From assembly GCA_023055505.1 (NCBI GenBank), contig JALIRH010000023.1, positions 9,988,423 to 10,052,422 of the forward strand: 64,000 nucleotides of DNA. The letters run 5' to 3'. Made by a program: the position numbers and the translations under genes. This DNA is from Callipepla californica brunnescens. Its lineage: Eukaryota > Chordata > Aves > Galliformes > Odontophoridae. Under the pieces are notes generated by a model that saw nothing but the letters and a program-made list of their open reading frames with translations, made no database searches and had not been told where the DNA came from. Shown here piece after piece: positions 29,215 through 41,481 of the stretch. The number at the start of each line of letters is the position of its first letter. Positions within the stretch are counted from its first letter, which is position 1.

Positions 29215-30319
29215 CCACACTGAAAATAGGTATCCACTTTATATTTAGCATAAATTCATAGAAAAATGGCTATAGAAGCACTGACCAACACAACATTCTT
29301 TCCATGAAGAGAGTAACGGTGTTTATCCTTTTCACACTCTTGTAGAATCAGTAATGAACATAACTTATAAATGAGTTGCTAATTTTATAAAGTAGAAAGG
29401 AAGAAAAGGTTAGCATCTTGACTTCGGAGACAGCTTATTGGGAAAAGCTTAAAGGAGTGAGGAATACAAAGGAAAGCCCAGAGAGTTCAGAATGGTGATC
29501 ATGATCACACCTACTAACTGCTATCTGACACTAGTTAAGAATTGTTACTAGTTAAGATAAATCCGATGGGGATAAAAAGTTCAGAAGATCGTTTCTCTGA
29601 TGTTGTGTTTATTTAAACTTATCCTTATTTAAGAAAAAGATAGATTTTCAGTTTCTAAGACAGAAGAGTTATATCCATCATTTTACATGAATATTTAGGC
29701 ATCCTAAATATTCAATCTCATTCAATCTAATTACAGTAAAAATGATAATGTTTTAAAATATATACCACAAAATATTAGAGAGGTTTTTTTACACCTTTAT
29801 TCCTATACATAAAGCTCTGAAACTTGTGAATTTACTGTTGGCTATTTACAGAAGGTATGAAGATCTGTCACATTACACACATCTTACGAGAATTAAAGAA
29901 AACATACAAATAGCTGTTTAAAGGGTGTGATTTGTAACCATGAGGAAGTACATTCTCTCTCTGTTCTCCATCAAACTGATATAAAAGTATAACAAAGAGT
30001 TTATCAGTTTATCATATTATTGATTAGACACCATTCCCATTAATTTATACAGTAAGTCAAAAAACTACTAAGTTGCTGCTGGCAGCTTCAGTTTTGAAAA
30101 CATCTCTTCCCTTCATCAGGTCACACTTGAGTAAAGCTGTCTTTCAGAGTGTGTAACGTAACAATTGATCTTCCCTAAGACAAGTTTTTATAAATAATAT
30201 CTGCTTTATAAGTTAACTTTACCTGTGGTACAAAAAGAAGCATAAATCAACACGCTTGGGCTAAACTTTGAGAACAAGCAGAACACAGCTAATCATAATT
30301 ATTACAAAGATAATGAAGT

Positions 30320-30352
30320 AATAATTATATAATAATTATATAATAATTATAT
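30320..30352. repeat. 11-bp unit, three perfect tandem copies
   Basis: Three head-to-tail copies of AATAATTATAT, with a partial fourth beginning AATAT. The unit contains AATAATT/AATTATT inverted symmetry and is entirely A/T. Confidence 0.95.
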
Positions 30353-30530
30353 AATATTTATTGCTTCATTTATCTACTGTCTCTGCATTACTTTAAACTC
30401 ATTTTTTCCTTTCCCACTAAGATTTTACAAATGCACAATATTTTATATGAAATTTGCATGGGTGATGTATGTAACATTATTCAGACTGAAGAAAGCTGTC
30501 CTGAAAGAGAGACTTTAATCATAGAGATGG

Positions 30531-30549
30531 AAAAAAAAAAAAAAAAAAA
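30531..30549. repeat. poly(A) run, 19 A
   Basis: An uninterrupted A19 homopolymer. Confidence 0.92.
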
Positions 30550-33500
30550 CAGAATTCCTCAGCTTTCCAGTACAATGCTGAACAAAACTGCTGTCCAAGG
30601 CATCTAACATTGTATGAAACTTTTTCTGTGAATTTGTATATAGAGTTTTTATCAACTGAAGTACCTTGTCCTAACATAATTTTATGTCCCTATACCATTG
30701 CTCTCTCAACATCCTTTGAACTGATTTTTGTGCTACTTTTACAGTAAAACCTAAAGGAAAAATAGGAAGTGATTTGTGACAGAATCTGTCACTTGAGATG
30801 TATATAAACAATAACAATGCCCAGTAAAACAATAAAGAGGAAAGAGAAAACTGGGAGGGAAGAAGGGAAATATAAAACTCCCACACAGCAATCTGTGATA
30901 TAACATTTGTCAGATTTAGCCGACTGAGCAAAAGGATTTCCTCCTTCTTAATCAAAGCCTTTTTAAAGGACAAAAAAAGAACAAAAAAAAGTCCTTTTCT
31001 TTTCTTTTCTTATTTTACATAGTGGTTTTTACTTTTCTGTAGGAGTGAATTAAGTTTCTAGTCAAGTCCTTATGGGACATCAGGATACAAAACTTGACTT
31101 GTAAGAAGCATACCCAATTGGAGTAGCCAACTCTTCAATCTAGCAAAGACCTACCAGAACCAGAGAGAAAAGTCTGGTTGAGAAAAAGTCAAGTTAAATC
31201 AAGCAAATCAAGTAAAGACGCATACTTTAACCTATACAAGGAATAAATTCAAGAAAACTGTTATATGCTGTAGCACAATCTTCAGCATTACAACTGTTAA
31301 TCAAGAGACACTGCTTGCAATGTCAACTAAGACACTGCAATACAGGTAGGAGGTAATTAAGAGCATGTTATGCAGGTAGCCTGAGTAAATGCCTTTCTGG
31401 CATTTCTCTAGGGAACAGCAACATTCAAAGTTCAGAACTGGAAGCTTGTTATTGTGCATACGATTTACGTAAATAAAAAGCAGTGAAAAATTCTGTTTGC
31501 TTGTGTCATCACCAGTCATGACAGAACACACATAATGCACAGTGCATATAATCTGTAAGAATTAGAATGAGATGTTTGAAGTTGTGCACAGACAGAAGTT
31601 TCAAGTAGTGCCAGCAAACTTAGCCTGAATGTGCTGAACACAGAATTCTCAGGTCTGCAGGAGTCAGCAGCATCTGGGCTCTGTTGGTTGCCACTGATAG
31701 GCAGTTTATTCAATAGATGAAGATAAGAGCTTTTATCCAAGTATTCAGGGTTGTAGAAACTCACTATCAGTACTCCTGCAAGAGCTATTTTTCTCAAGAA
31801 CCAATACTTCCCTTTGATGAAAGGACATTTCTCCACTAGCTGCTAAAACCAAGACAAATTGTTCTTAACTATACCCATATTTCTACGAGAAAAGAACACA
31901 AATGTATTGTGTTATTATCACGTTAATTTTTTTAATTCAATTTCTACATAATATGAAGAAATACTTTAAAATTTTGACATCTTGCTTTCCCTCTGAATTA
32001 TATATATGTTAAAACTATTGAGACACAAAAGCAAATATGTGTCTTCGTAAACATGCCCAAGAAAACTATAATGAATAAATGATGTGAACTGAAAATAAAA
32101 TAAAAAATTTGCATTAAATTGGACATGATACGAATGTATGCAGTCCATAACACAATAGAAAGTGTCAGAAATAAAATAAAAAGCCTCTGTTTTACTTTTC
32201 CAGAATAACACCCAGGAGGGAAAATGAACCTCTGCCTGTACCTTCATGTAAACCGATTTATGACCGGCAAATCTAAGAATTTTTTAAAGCAGGTATGTGG
32301 TACGAAAGCATAATGAATCCATGTGGTAGAGTTGTTTCATCAGAAGGTGTAGCATATATGAAGATAAAACAATGCTGTTACTGTATACTGCATTCTATTA
32401 TTTCTATCTTCTGTTGTACATGTACTAAAGTATGTTTTGACAAAAGAACAATAATTATCTCTAGTTCTTTCAACACAACAGATCCCCAAAAGTCCATTAT
32501 GCTGGATATTAAACAAATGAATACAGAGACCCTGCTCTAAGAGCACAAGAACAAACAACATTGTTAGAATGGGGATTAAGACAAGAAGGTTACTGATGAC
32601 TAGCAAAAGTTTCCTACTTACTTGATAAGCAGTTGTTTTTTAACTATTTACTGAAGGAGGATAAAACAGAGAAGGGGTATCAGTATCACTATTCCAGCAC
32701 CACTAGGGCTCTGGTTTCACAATAGACAAATTACATATTCATCCAGTGGGTGTTGAAATAGGTCCTCTGTAGTTCATGTAGATAGAAAACAAAGAAAGTG
32801 TCATATTGAAATAATGATGCCTGGCAGATGGTCAAGTTATGGGATTTTGCAAAGGAAACTAGTATTGGAATGTGCATGTCCAGTGTAAAAGTGCCTCAAG
32901 TCACAGAATTTATGTCCAGCTCTTCTTTAATTGCAGCATGTTTGGTACCTGTCAGAGTAGTATGAAACATGAACAAGAGCAGAAAGAGGCTCTACATTGC
33001 CTTTACGCATCCCATAGGAACACATCAGTATTCACACAGATACAATGAGAATTTATATCTATGCTTGATTTTTTTTTCCTAATACTGTTTAATAGTTTAG
33101 AATCTCAAGTCATAGCAAAGTACACAGAAAGTTTCAAGAGAACCAGAAGAAATATTAGAACTCTAGCAAGCTGGGTACAAACATATAGTTGGTTTGCTTC
33201 CTGAGGTGAAAAGCCTGTTTATCCATGTAAGAACTTAAAGGTAATAAACATACAGCTTCACTGATGGAAGTTTTTTAAAAGGACTGGAAATTCAGGTTAT
33301 TTGTTCATGTGTGCAGGGATATATAAAGCCCAAAGAAAAATGTACAGTAGTTCCACGCAGATCCTGATTTTATAATACTGCACCATGTAAACTATTTTTG
33401 TTATTATGTGGGGAGACAAAATACAGTAGAATCCATAGGACTGCACTATACTTGGACTCTAAACCTGTAAGGATTCTAAAATTCACCTTACAATTAAACT

Positions 33501-36500
33501 TGAATTTGATTAGATCACTTAAATTGGCCATGATTTGAACAGAACCTTAATTAGACATTAAAAATTAACAGCCCACCAAAGAAGTTTCTCTATACTTAAT
33601 ATTTACTAGAACGTTGACAATACACAAGTAAAAGTTTTTATTCTTGATAATGACATTGCTCCTAACCTATAGTGTGGTGACTCTACTTGTTTGATCAGTC
33701 ATGAAAAAGTAATCCACAGCAGCTTTCTCAAAGCATAAATCCATTAATATTATATCACTGTGATTCTATACCCTCTAATGAATAAATAACGATTCATTTA
33801 AAGGCAACCACATTCAGCTATGTTACTTCATGTCCTTAAGCACGCATGCTAAGAAGCATAGCTGTGCACAGTTTTGATAATTTAGGAGTGACATTTTAAA
33901 GTAAAATCTTAATAATGCCTCTTAGTACAATATTCATAACAGAAGAGACATAGAACATTGCCATTTGTACTTTGACAGTATTTTGACCAGGACACCTGGT
34001 ACAACATGGATTGGAAGTAACTGAACAAACATAGGTATGCTGCATGCATAAAAACATCAGGTTATAGAAAAAAAAGTAGATCTGGAGCACTGTTCCAGAG
34101 AAACAGCTTTAAGAGATAGGGAAATGAGATTATTCCCTGGGACTAGCCATTTCCAATTATAACATGACAAAAAAATTAAAATAATAATCTAAGCCCAGAG
34201 TCAATTAAAATAGCCAAGTTCTAAAACTCCTTAAAATAGGCTTTAAAGAGGAAGCTTTGACAGATGGAACTTCAACTGTACAGCACAGTTGGGTGCTGCT
34301 ATAATAGGCATTTTTTAAAATAACTTTGATCAAAGCTTATTAACCAGCAGCATCAAGCCATTGGTGGTTTGGACTACACAAGAGAACTAATTAAATTTAA
34401 ATGGCCAAAGCCTCCTGAAGGCACAACATTTAATCCTTCAGCAAGACTGGGAATGAAGGAGAAGAGAACACATGCATATTAAAAAGTGAAAAATGGCAAG
34501 GTGCTGGCTCATTTATTTTAGGCAATACAGTGAGCTTATTAGAACTAATTTGGTCCCCATAAGGAAACATTTAGAAATGTCTGAGAATTGCAAGTTCTAG
34601 GATTCACATGATATAGAACATTTCCAGGTAGACGGCAGCAAGCACAGAACATAAAAATTTCATACAAATCAGCGTCAGATATAAGTCCTTCTGTGTCCTA
34701 AGAAGCACAAACTTCCATCAATTTCAGTATGAAGTGTGACTAAGGAATTCATGGGCAAGAGAAAACTAAATAGAGAGAAAGCAAGCTGACTGTAGATTGG
34801 TGCTCAGTAGCCTCATTTAGATAGCCACACATAATAGCATTATAACTAAAGAGAACAATTATCAATTATAAAATAGTTTTTTCTACTGCTTGTCTCCTAC
34901 TGATATATTATCACTCACATCTATATATAGCACAGTACATAATATCTATTCCTACATCACATTCCCAGGCAAAGGAATAACCTTCCTTTCTCAAGTCATC
35001 TTCCAAATCCTGTGAAAAGGGAAACTTTTACCCCAGGTCTGCATTTCAGTTTCCTTGGAAGTAAGGAGAAAGGGTACTCAACACTTGTTCCTGTTTTAAA
35101 ATATTCCTGCCATATGGAGCACTGAAGTATTTTTCACAGTTAACAAAAGGGCTTCATTTGTCTCACATAGACATGATTGCTAGTCATGACATCAAATGTT
35201 GTTTTCTTAGTTTGATAGTCATACTGTCTTTTTAAGCCTTCTAGGAGAAAAGACTCAAAGCTAGACCAAATAAGAGTAAAAATTACCAGTGAGCAGAAGG
35301 AAAAGAAATCGATATGGTGAACTGAGACCACAGCTGCTCTGTGCTCTGGGCTGTCCTTAATCAGAGTAAGGGTTTCTGCATCACTCAGCAACAGAAGCTT
35401 CCTGCCTCAGCATGTGGCTTCATGCTAACTGAGTCACCACATCAGTCTTGTGGGCTAACAGAAATATAGAGGTCAAAAAGACCGGCAATTTTCAGCTTTA
35501 TTTTTACTTCATTTTAGTTTTAGTTTTAAACAGATCCTGTTAACAAAAGAACATGAAAAGAACTGAAGATCTTTCAAAGTCTTACACCAATCAACATCTT
35601 CCTGTAATCTTTTCAAGCCTGCTCCAGATGCTTCTCATCTGTGTGTATATAATTCTTTCTACTGTCACAGGACCTTGCAGTCCCAAACAAGAACGATGAC
35701 CCTAAAACACCAGACACTTGTCAAGCTAAACAAAATATCAGACCTTTGATTAAGGAGCTGAAGTACAAGCCTGGAAGCAACATGTGAGGGAGGAGTGAAA
35801 TAAATGAGATGGTGCAAAAGAGCACATCACTAGTCCAAAATGAGAGGCATCTATGAAGTTACTGGAACTTAGCTGGAGTACCAACGGTCAAAGCAAAAAC
35901 TGTACTTCAATGTTCCATGACTCAGCCCTTACCTTACCAATCATTAGAAAACAAAATAAAAACAACCTCTATCCAGCCCCAGGAAACAAATGTCCCCACT
36001 TCTGAAGAACTCCCCAACAGCAGGAAGATTTCTTTCCTGACTTCCTCCCAGAGTAGAAACTCTCTCCAACAGAAGTTCACAGCTGTATACAAGGCCCTGG
36101 CACACCATTTCTAGCTGCTGCTTAAGAATTTACTGAAAAGCAGTGAACATACAAGCTGTGTGTGTTTTTCAGTCTTGTATTCAAAGTACTAACCAATATG
36201 GCAAATAAATGTACCTCGTGCATACAAAGGAGCAAAGCTGATATACAGAAAAATATTCAGCAATATTTATAAACCTTGTACTTCTTATAAAGATCTTAAT
36301 GTTTTCCTGGGTGCCCTATTTACCAATAACTTGTAATCCAGCTTAAATTTGTTAAGCTAGAGTAGAAAGCATTAATGGCATCAGTATGTAGATTTGAGGC
36401 AATAATTAGCATATTTTGGTTGATTTTGGATTTAAGTCATGAAGTAGACTGTCATCAAAAAACAAACCATAAATCGTATCTCTTACTGTTACTCTAAGCG

Positions 36501-36725
36501 CCAAACCTCTAAATTTTTATGCAAACTTTTAGTTACAGATTAATCATTATTGCAGGAAAAATCTCCTTACACAAAATTTATGCAAAGCTAAACAGATAAA
36601 TGCAACCAGCTGCTGCGCAGAAGTTGAAAAATTATCTGACACCCTGGATGAGAGTTCATGCATGAGTAAATGCCTTTATGTAGATGACACAAGTTTTCTT
36701 CTGCAATTCAACTGCTCGTCATGTA

Positions 36726-36845
36726 TCACAGAATAGGAGAACTGTAGGGACTGGAAAGCATCTTTGGAGATCAAGTCCACTCTACCTGCTAAATTAAGTT
36801 GCTAGAAAAGTGTCCAGACAGTTCTTGAGTATGTTCAGAGAAGGT
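36726..36845 (-). mobile_element. CR1 fragment, truncated
   Basis: The plus strand begins with TCACAGAAT, the reverse complement of the CR1 3' terminal motif. It then shows the reversed 3' region: GTAGGGACTGGAAAGCATC, TTTGGAGATCAAGTCCA, CCTGCTAAATTAAG, GAAAAGTGTCCAGACAG and a TTCTTGAGTATGTTCAGAG-like segment. Only about 120 bp of the element's 3' end remains, so it is a short 5'-truncated copy inserted in the same orientation as XRCC4. Confidence 0.88.
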
Positions 36846-38577
36846 GTTAAGTTGTAGTTATTCAAGTTAATTAATAACAGCCGTATGGAAAGACCATCTA
36901 CAGTCACATTGTCTTGCTTGTAGTTTCTTTTAGAACATGACTACAATGGCTGTTTAAAATTTTTCTCAGTGTTTCACATAAATCATTTGCTAGCTCCTCC
37001 AATGTCATCACAACACTACCCTCTCCAACTTGCTATCATTTTCTTTCAAATCTTGATGCTCAAATTTGATGCACTGCTGTGTCGAGGTAAAATTCTATCT
37101 TTATTCAAAAATCACACAGTTCACTCGTATTTTACTTTTTCTAAATCACTGATTGCACATCCTTTATTTCCCAAAGTAGCTTTCTATTAACCAGCACGTA
37201 GAACTGGGAAGTTGCAAACTTACAGCAGGTCAGGGATTGACCAGATGAACTAATGTGGCCAAGTTCAAGATGCAAGGTCATGCACAGTTCTGCTGCAGTC
37301 CCATAATGGGTGCAATAGGAAGCTGGATGCAAAAGCTGTCCAACAAGCTCTTGGCTCTGCTCTAAGGGTCTGCATGGGGAAGGCAAATTGACAACTCTCC
37401 AAGGAACCCAGCTTTATGTAGCAGAAAGGACTAGATCAAGATCAAGCAAAGCTTGAAACATTGCTAGTTTTCTCAAGCAAAAGGTAGTTATCAAAGCATT
37501 GAAAATTATTGCACTACACTGTGTTATGAGTACATGCAGTAATGTTACAGTGATTCACAAATACAAATTGGTATATATATATTATCTTCTGTTTCACACT
37601 GTACTACTGAACTGTAGATACAAGGACTGATAATTTTCCATTTGTATTCTCAGATAGACACATTACCTTGTTTGAGAAGCTATATACCATATAATAGGTT
37701 AATTTCCACGTCCCAGTTTCTTGAACAAAGCACGACGCAGAACAATATCTTACAGAAGTCAAAATCCATTATTTTCTCATTTTATCTTCTTCACCCTGCC
37801 AGTAATCTCATTACAGAACACACAAGCTTGCATTCCCCAGTTTCTGCACTTGCAGAAGCATTGGAACTAACCATTCTAACTTTTTTCCTTGATATTTTTC
37901 TTCATTAAGTCCTGCTCTGACATTTGTTTCAGACCAACATCTGAGTCATACACCCATAATTGAATATATCATTGTATTTACTTTTTCTTTGTGTCAATAT
38001 TGGCAGCTTCTTTTCCAAATCTTTGGGAATCCCTTCAGTGCCCCAAATATTCCATTAAAAATGTACTAGAAATTAAGAAATATCCTCAGGCAGTTTTTTT
38101 GTGTTTGGTCGGTTTTGTTTTTGTTTTTTCAACTTCGCAATTATTACATTGAAAACTAGTCAATTTTAAAATGCAGAGATTTCACAGCTCTTGTTCCATG
38201 CATTACTTTATAGGAGAATGGGACTAAGTTATGACACAATCACAAAAAACTGACACAATCAGTTGTTTCTCCCTAAATTAAAATAAAAGGTATTTACTGA
38301 AGATGGCTGCTTTTCAAGTGCTAGAAGAGTGGCTTGCATCTGTGCTCACAGAAAGAGAAGGGTGGATACACAGGAAGTAACATCTGACCTAAGATATATG
38401 AGAGTGACTTTGCCATAAAAGAGTACCAAAAATACTCTTTTAAGTTTTTAATCTTTATTTTCAAATTTTGCAGTTGAAAGAACTCTTTAGTCATAGCCAA
38501 AGGACTGTATCTCTCAAGGGCAACAGAAGTCACTTACAGAGGGCACCTTTTTTTTTTTTTTTCCAACTTTTTTTATA

Positions 38578-38839
38578 TCTGGTATTTTAATCTGTCCTTC
38601 TACCTGATTATTCTAGACAGATTAGGCATAACTCTAGGGACTCCATGTTGACTTGCATCATCTTGCATTGTCTCTTAAGAAAGTGCAGAAATAACTATAA
38701 TTTCTCTCAGGGATAGTAGAAGGAAAAGCAAGAATTTTTTTCCATTTCTTGTCTTCCTAGGGATAGTATAACTACAATACAGATGGTTAAAGAGAAAGAA
38801 AATGCTAAGATGGTACTACTAAGGAGGAAATTTAAACAA
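38578..38839 (+). repeat. Inverted repeat arm B: copy of the XRCC4 intron 5/exon 6 junction
   Basis: Read on the plus strand, this segment matches the minus-strand sequence of 40854-40588 over its whole length with roughly 85-90% identity by eye and a few small indels. Shared blocks in order are CCTTCTACCTGATT, TCTAGACA, ATTAGGCATAACTCTAGG, CTTGCATTGTCTCT, GCAGAAATAA-like (ACAGAAATAA in the other arm), TCTCAGGG, an AG acceptor, GATAGTATAACTACAA and AGAAAGAAAATG. The two arms are inverted and about 1.75 kb apart. This copy lacks the 3' part of exon 6 and its donor, so it is taken as the derived copy and arm A as the original. Confidence 0.93.
38761..38839 (+). pseudogene. XRCC4: Inverted pseudo-exon copy of XRCC4 exon 6 (5' part)
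   Basis: Inside arm B, a CTTCCTAG acceptor is followed by about 79 nt homologous to the start of exon 6, but on the opposite strand to the gene. In the frame of the functional exon it still reads DSITTIQMVKEKEN without a stop. After that the functional exon's acidic Ser-Thr-Glu-Glu-Glu-Ser motif is lost, replaced by a basic/hydrophobic stretch. Homology fades into a T-run with an in-frame TAA. There is no donor and no coding context on the plus strand, so it is non-functional as coding sequence. Its importance, if any, would be as an RNA-pairing partner for the real exon. Confidence 0.85.
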
Positions 38840-38869
38840 TTTTTTTTTTAATTTAACTTTCAAACTTAA

Positions 38870-38893
38870 GTGAAAACTTAAGTGAAAATAAAA
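38870..38893. repeat. 12-bp tandem duplication
   Basis: Two adjacent copies of the 12-bp unit AACTTAAGTGAA just beyond the end of inverted arm B. Limits are good to a base or two. Confidence 0.85.
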
Positions 38894-39146
38894 ATGCACT
38901 TGTTTTGTTTTTTTCCAGCAATATTGATCAGTTCAGACCCTCATTATAGCTTGAGGGGTGGGGCTTCATTTCTGTTTTTTGAAATCATCTGTCTGTCTCA
39001 AATCTCTCAATGAGCTTGTTAATTCTACTGAACACTGACATAGTATTTTTTACTTCCCTGTACTTTCACTAAGTAGAATAATTGCTCCCTATGTTATCTG
39101 AGCTTAACAAACATTACATGAAATAAATGCTTTCTAAACACAAGAT

Positions 39147-39611
39147 CACAAGAAAAGGGAGGAATAATTGCACCAGTACAGGCTGGGGGGTGACCTGCAG
39201 GAGAGGAGCTCTGTAGAGAGGGACCTGGGTGTCCTGGTGGACAACAGGTTGACCATGAGTCAGCAGTGTGCCCTCGTGGCCAGGAGGGCCAATAGCATCC
39301 TGGGGTGCATTAAAAAGAGCGTGGCCAGCAGGTCAAGGGAGGTGATCCTCCCCCTCTACTCTGCCCTGGTGAGGCCTCATCTGGAGTACTGTGTGAAGTT
39401 CTGGGCTCCCCAGTATAAAAAAGATTGGGATCTCTTGGAAAGAGTCCAGCTGAGGGACACAAAGATGGTGAAGGGCCTGGAGGATCTCCCCTATGAAGAA
39501 AGGCTAAGTGAACTGGGTCTCTACCTGGTGTAGGGAACCTGCTTTGGCAGGGAGGTTGGGCTTGATGATCTCTTGAGGTCCCTTCTAACCCCTATAACTC
39601 TGATTCTGTGA
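39147..39611 (+). mobile_element. CR1 retrotransposon with part of ORF2, internally deleted
   Basis: A 5'-truncated, relatively young-looking CR1 LINE in plus orientation. An open frame at 39168-39533 encodes the C-terminal end of CR1 ORF2, past the reverse transcriptase core: [59 protein letters not shown] and a Tyr-Glu-Glu-Arg-Leu block. The sequence then jumps from the ORF2 end directly to the 3' terminal GGAACCTGCTTTGGCAG, GATGATCTCTTGAGG and GATTCTGTG. The 3'-UTR segment usually between them (present in the copy at 3.3-3.7 kb) is deleted. The element sits in the loop between the two arms of the XRCC4 inverted duplication, antisense to the gene. Confidence 0.95.
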
Positions 39612-40454
39612 AAATCACTTATTTCCATAGCTGCAGATTCTTTGTTTATTTTTGCCATTTGTTTGAAGCTCTGCCTGCTTTATATTAGATTAGAAAGTCC
39701 TCAACAAACAAACATCAATTACAAAGTCTAATACCACTTCTGTCACAGGGTCTTGGACATTTCTGTTGCCCAATTGTACAGTAAACAGTTGTGTGCTGTT
39801 CTTAATTACCTTCATCTATAGTAGAAATAGAAAGCACCAGTGAGAACACGTAGTACACCTATTAGATCTGAGCAGAAGTTTATAACTATATGGCAAATGC
39901 CACTGAAGTTTTATAACATTGACAGCATTCATCCTACAAATTCCTACTACTTTGCAAAAAAATTCTTATGATTCATGGATAAATATATTGTAAAATGGTC
40001 TGTGTTCCATATACTTTACCATTAACAGAAAACTTAGTCAAATTGAATATTACAAGCACCCTCATAAGACCAAAAATTCATATTCAAATTAAAATTAGTT
40101 CTGCTATAAACACATTCTTATTCCACTTTATAATGCAAAATGAGTGCATACCTTTTATTTATTTATTTAATTGCAGTTAAACCTTTTCTCTCTCCCCTTT
40201 TTAAACATCACCGAAACTGTAAGAAACATAATTTTACATTTTAGCAGTCATTGGATATGCATCAAGATTCCTAGAATTTAGGACATAGAATAGTTCAGGT
40301 ACTATTAGACTGCAATTAGTTCTGCAAAGTATGCAATTTGTCATTTTGGATGAAAAGACAGTACTTTCACTCATGTAATATGCATTTAAACTTCCTCTCT
40401 TTAATTCGAAAATGCCAGTATTATACGCTGCACAGAGATATTTTTAAGACTTAC

Positions 40455-40571
40455 AGGTTGGCTTGTCACTGAACAGTTTGTCAGTTAGTATTGTGTCTTC
40501 ATTAAGGTTTATTCTTTTAAAGAGACTGTCCTGCCCATTATATTCCCTTGAGACAATACATTCTGCCTTAC
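40455..40571 (-). other. XRCC4: In-frame 117-nt extension of XRCC4 exon 6 (alternative donor)
   Basis: Beyond the exon 6 donor (CAG|GTAAGG) the reading frame stays open for exactly 39 more codons, up to a second consensus donor (CCT|GTAAGT) with the same phase. A stop follows immediately after that donor (Lys-Ser-stop). Use of the distal site would insert 39 residues, including NGQDSLFKRINLNEDTILT, between the acidic motif and exon 7 without changing the downstream frame. The shorter form aligns better in length with human XRCC4, so the extension is either an alternative form or simply intron that happens to be open. Confidence 0.45.
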
Positions 40572-40675
40572 CTGATGGTAATGAAGACTGTATTAAATTT
40601 TCACTCTCCTCCTCAGTGCTGCCATCATAGTCATTTTCTTTCACTTTAGCCATCTGTGTTGTAGTTATACTATCT
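40572..40675 (-). CDS. XRCC4: XRCC4 exon 6: acidic CK2/FHA-docking region
   Basis: A 104-nt exon with acceptor CTCTTTACAG and donor CAG|GTAAGG on the minus strand. With the AG carried from exon 5 it reads RDSITTTQMAKVKENDYDG, then STEEESENLIQSSLPS. The STEEESEN block matches human STDEESEN, where Thr233 is phosphorylated by casein kinase 2 and recruits the FHA domains of PNKP, aprataxin and APLF to broken ends. The CK2 consensus (Thr followed by acidic residues) is intact. The alternative AG two bases downstream would put a stop in frame, which fixes the acceptor at 40675. Exit phase matches exon 7. The first 80 nt and the upstream intron are duplicated in inverse orientation at 38.6-38.8 kb. 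Confidence 0.93.

Positions 40676-41481
<806 letters not shown>

Larger units (their letters stand above)
9714..40571 (-). other. XRCC4: XRCC4 intron 6 (30.9 kb)
   Basis: A long intron with GTAAGG at its 5' end and GGCAG at its 3' end on the minus strand. Recognised contents are a 28-bp palindrome near 11.6 kb, short tandem duplications, several microsatellites and homopolymers, a truncated CR1 at 36.7 kb, an inverted copy of the exon 6 acceptor region at 38.6-38.8 kb and a CR1 at 39.1-39.6 kb. Somewhat GC-richer tracts at about 16.66-17.12, 17.30-17.55 and 24.05-24.27 kb have no recognisable coding frame or repeat family. No nested gene was supported: open frames are short and none shows a domain. 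Confidence 0.9.
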
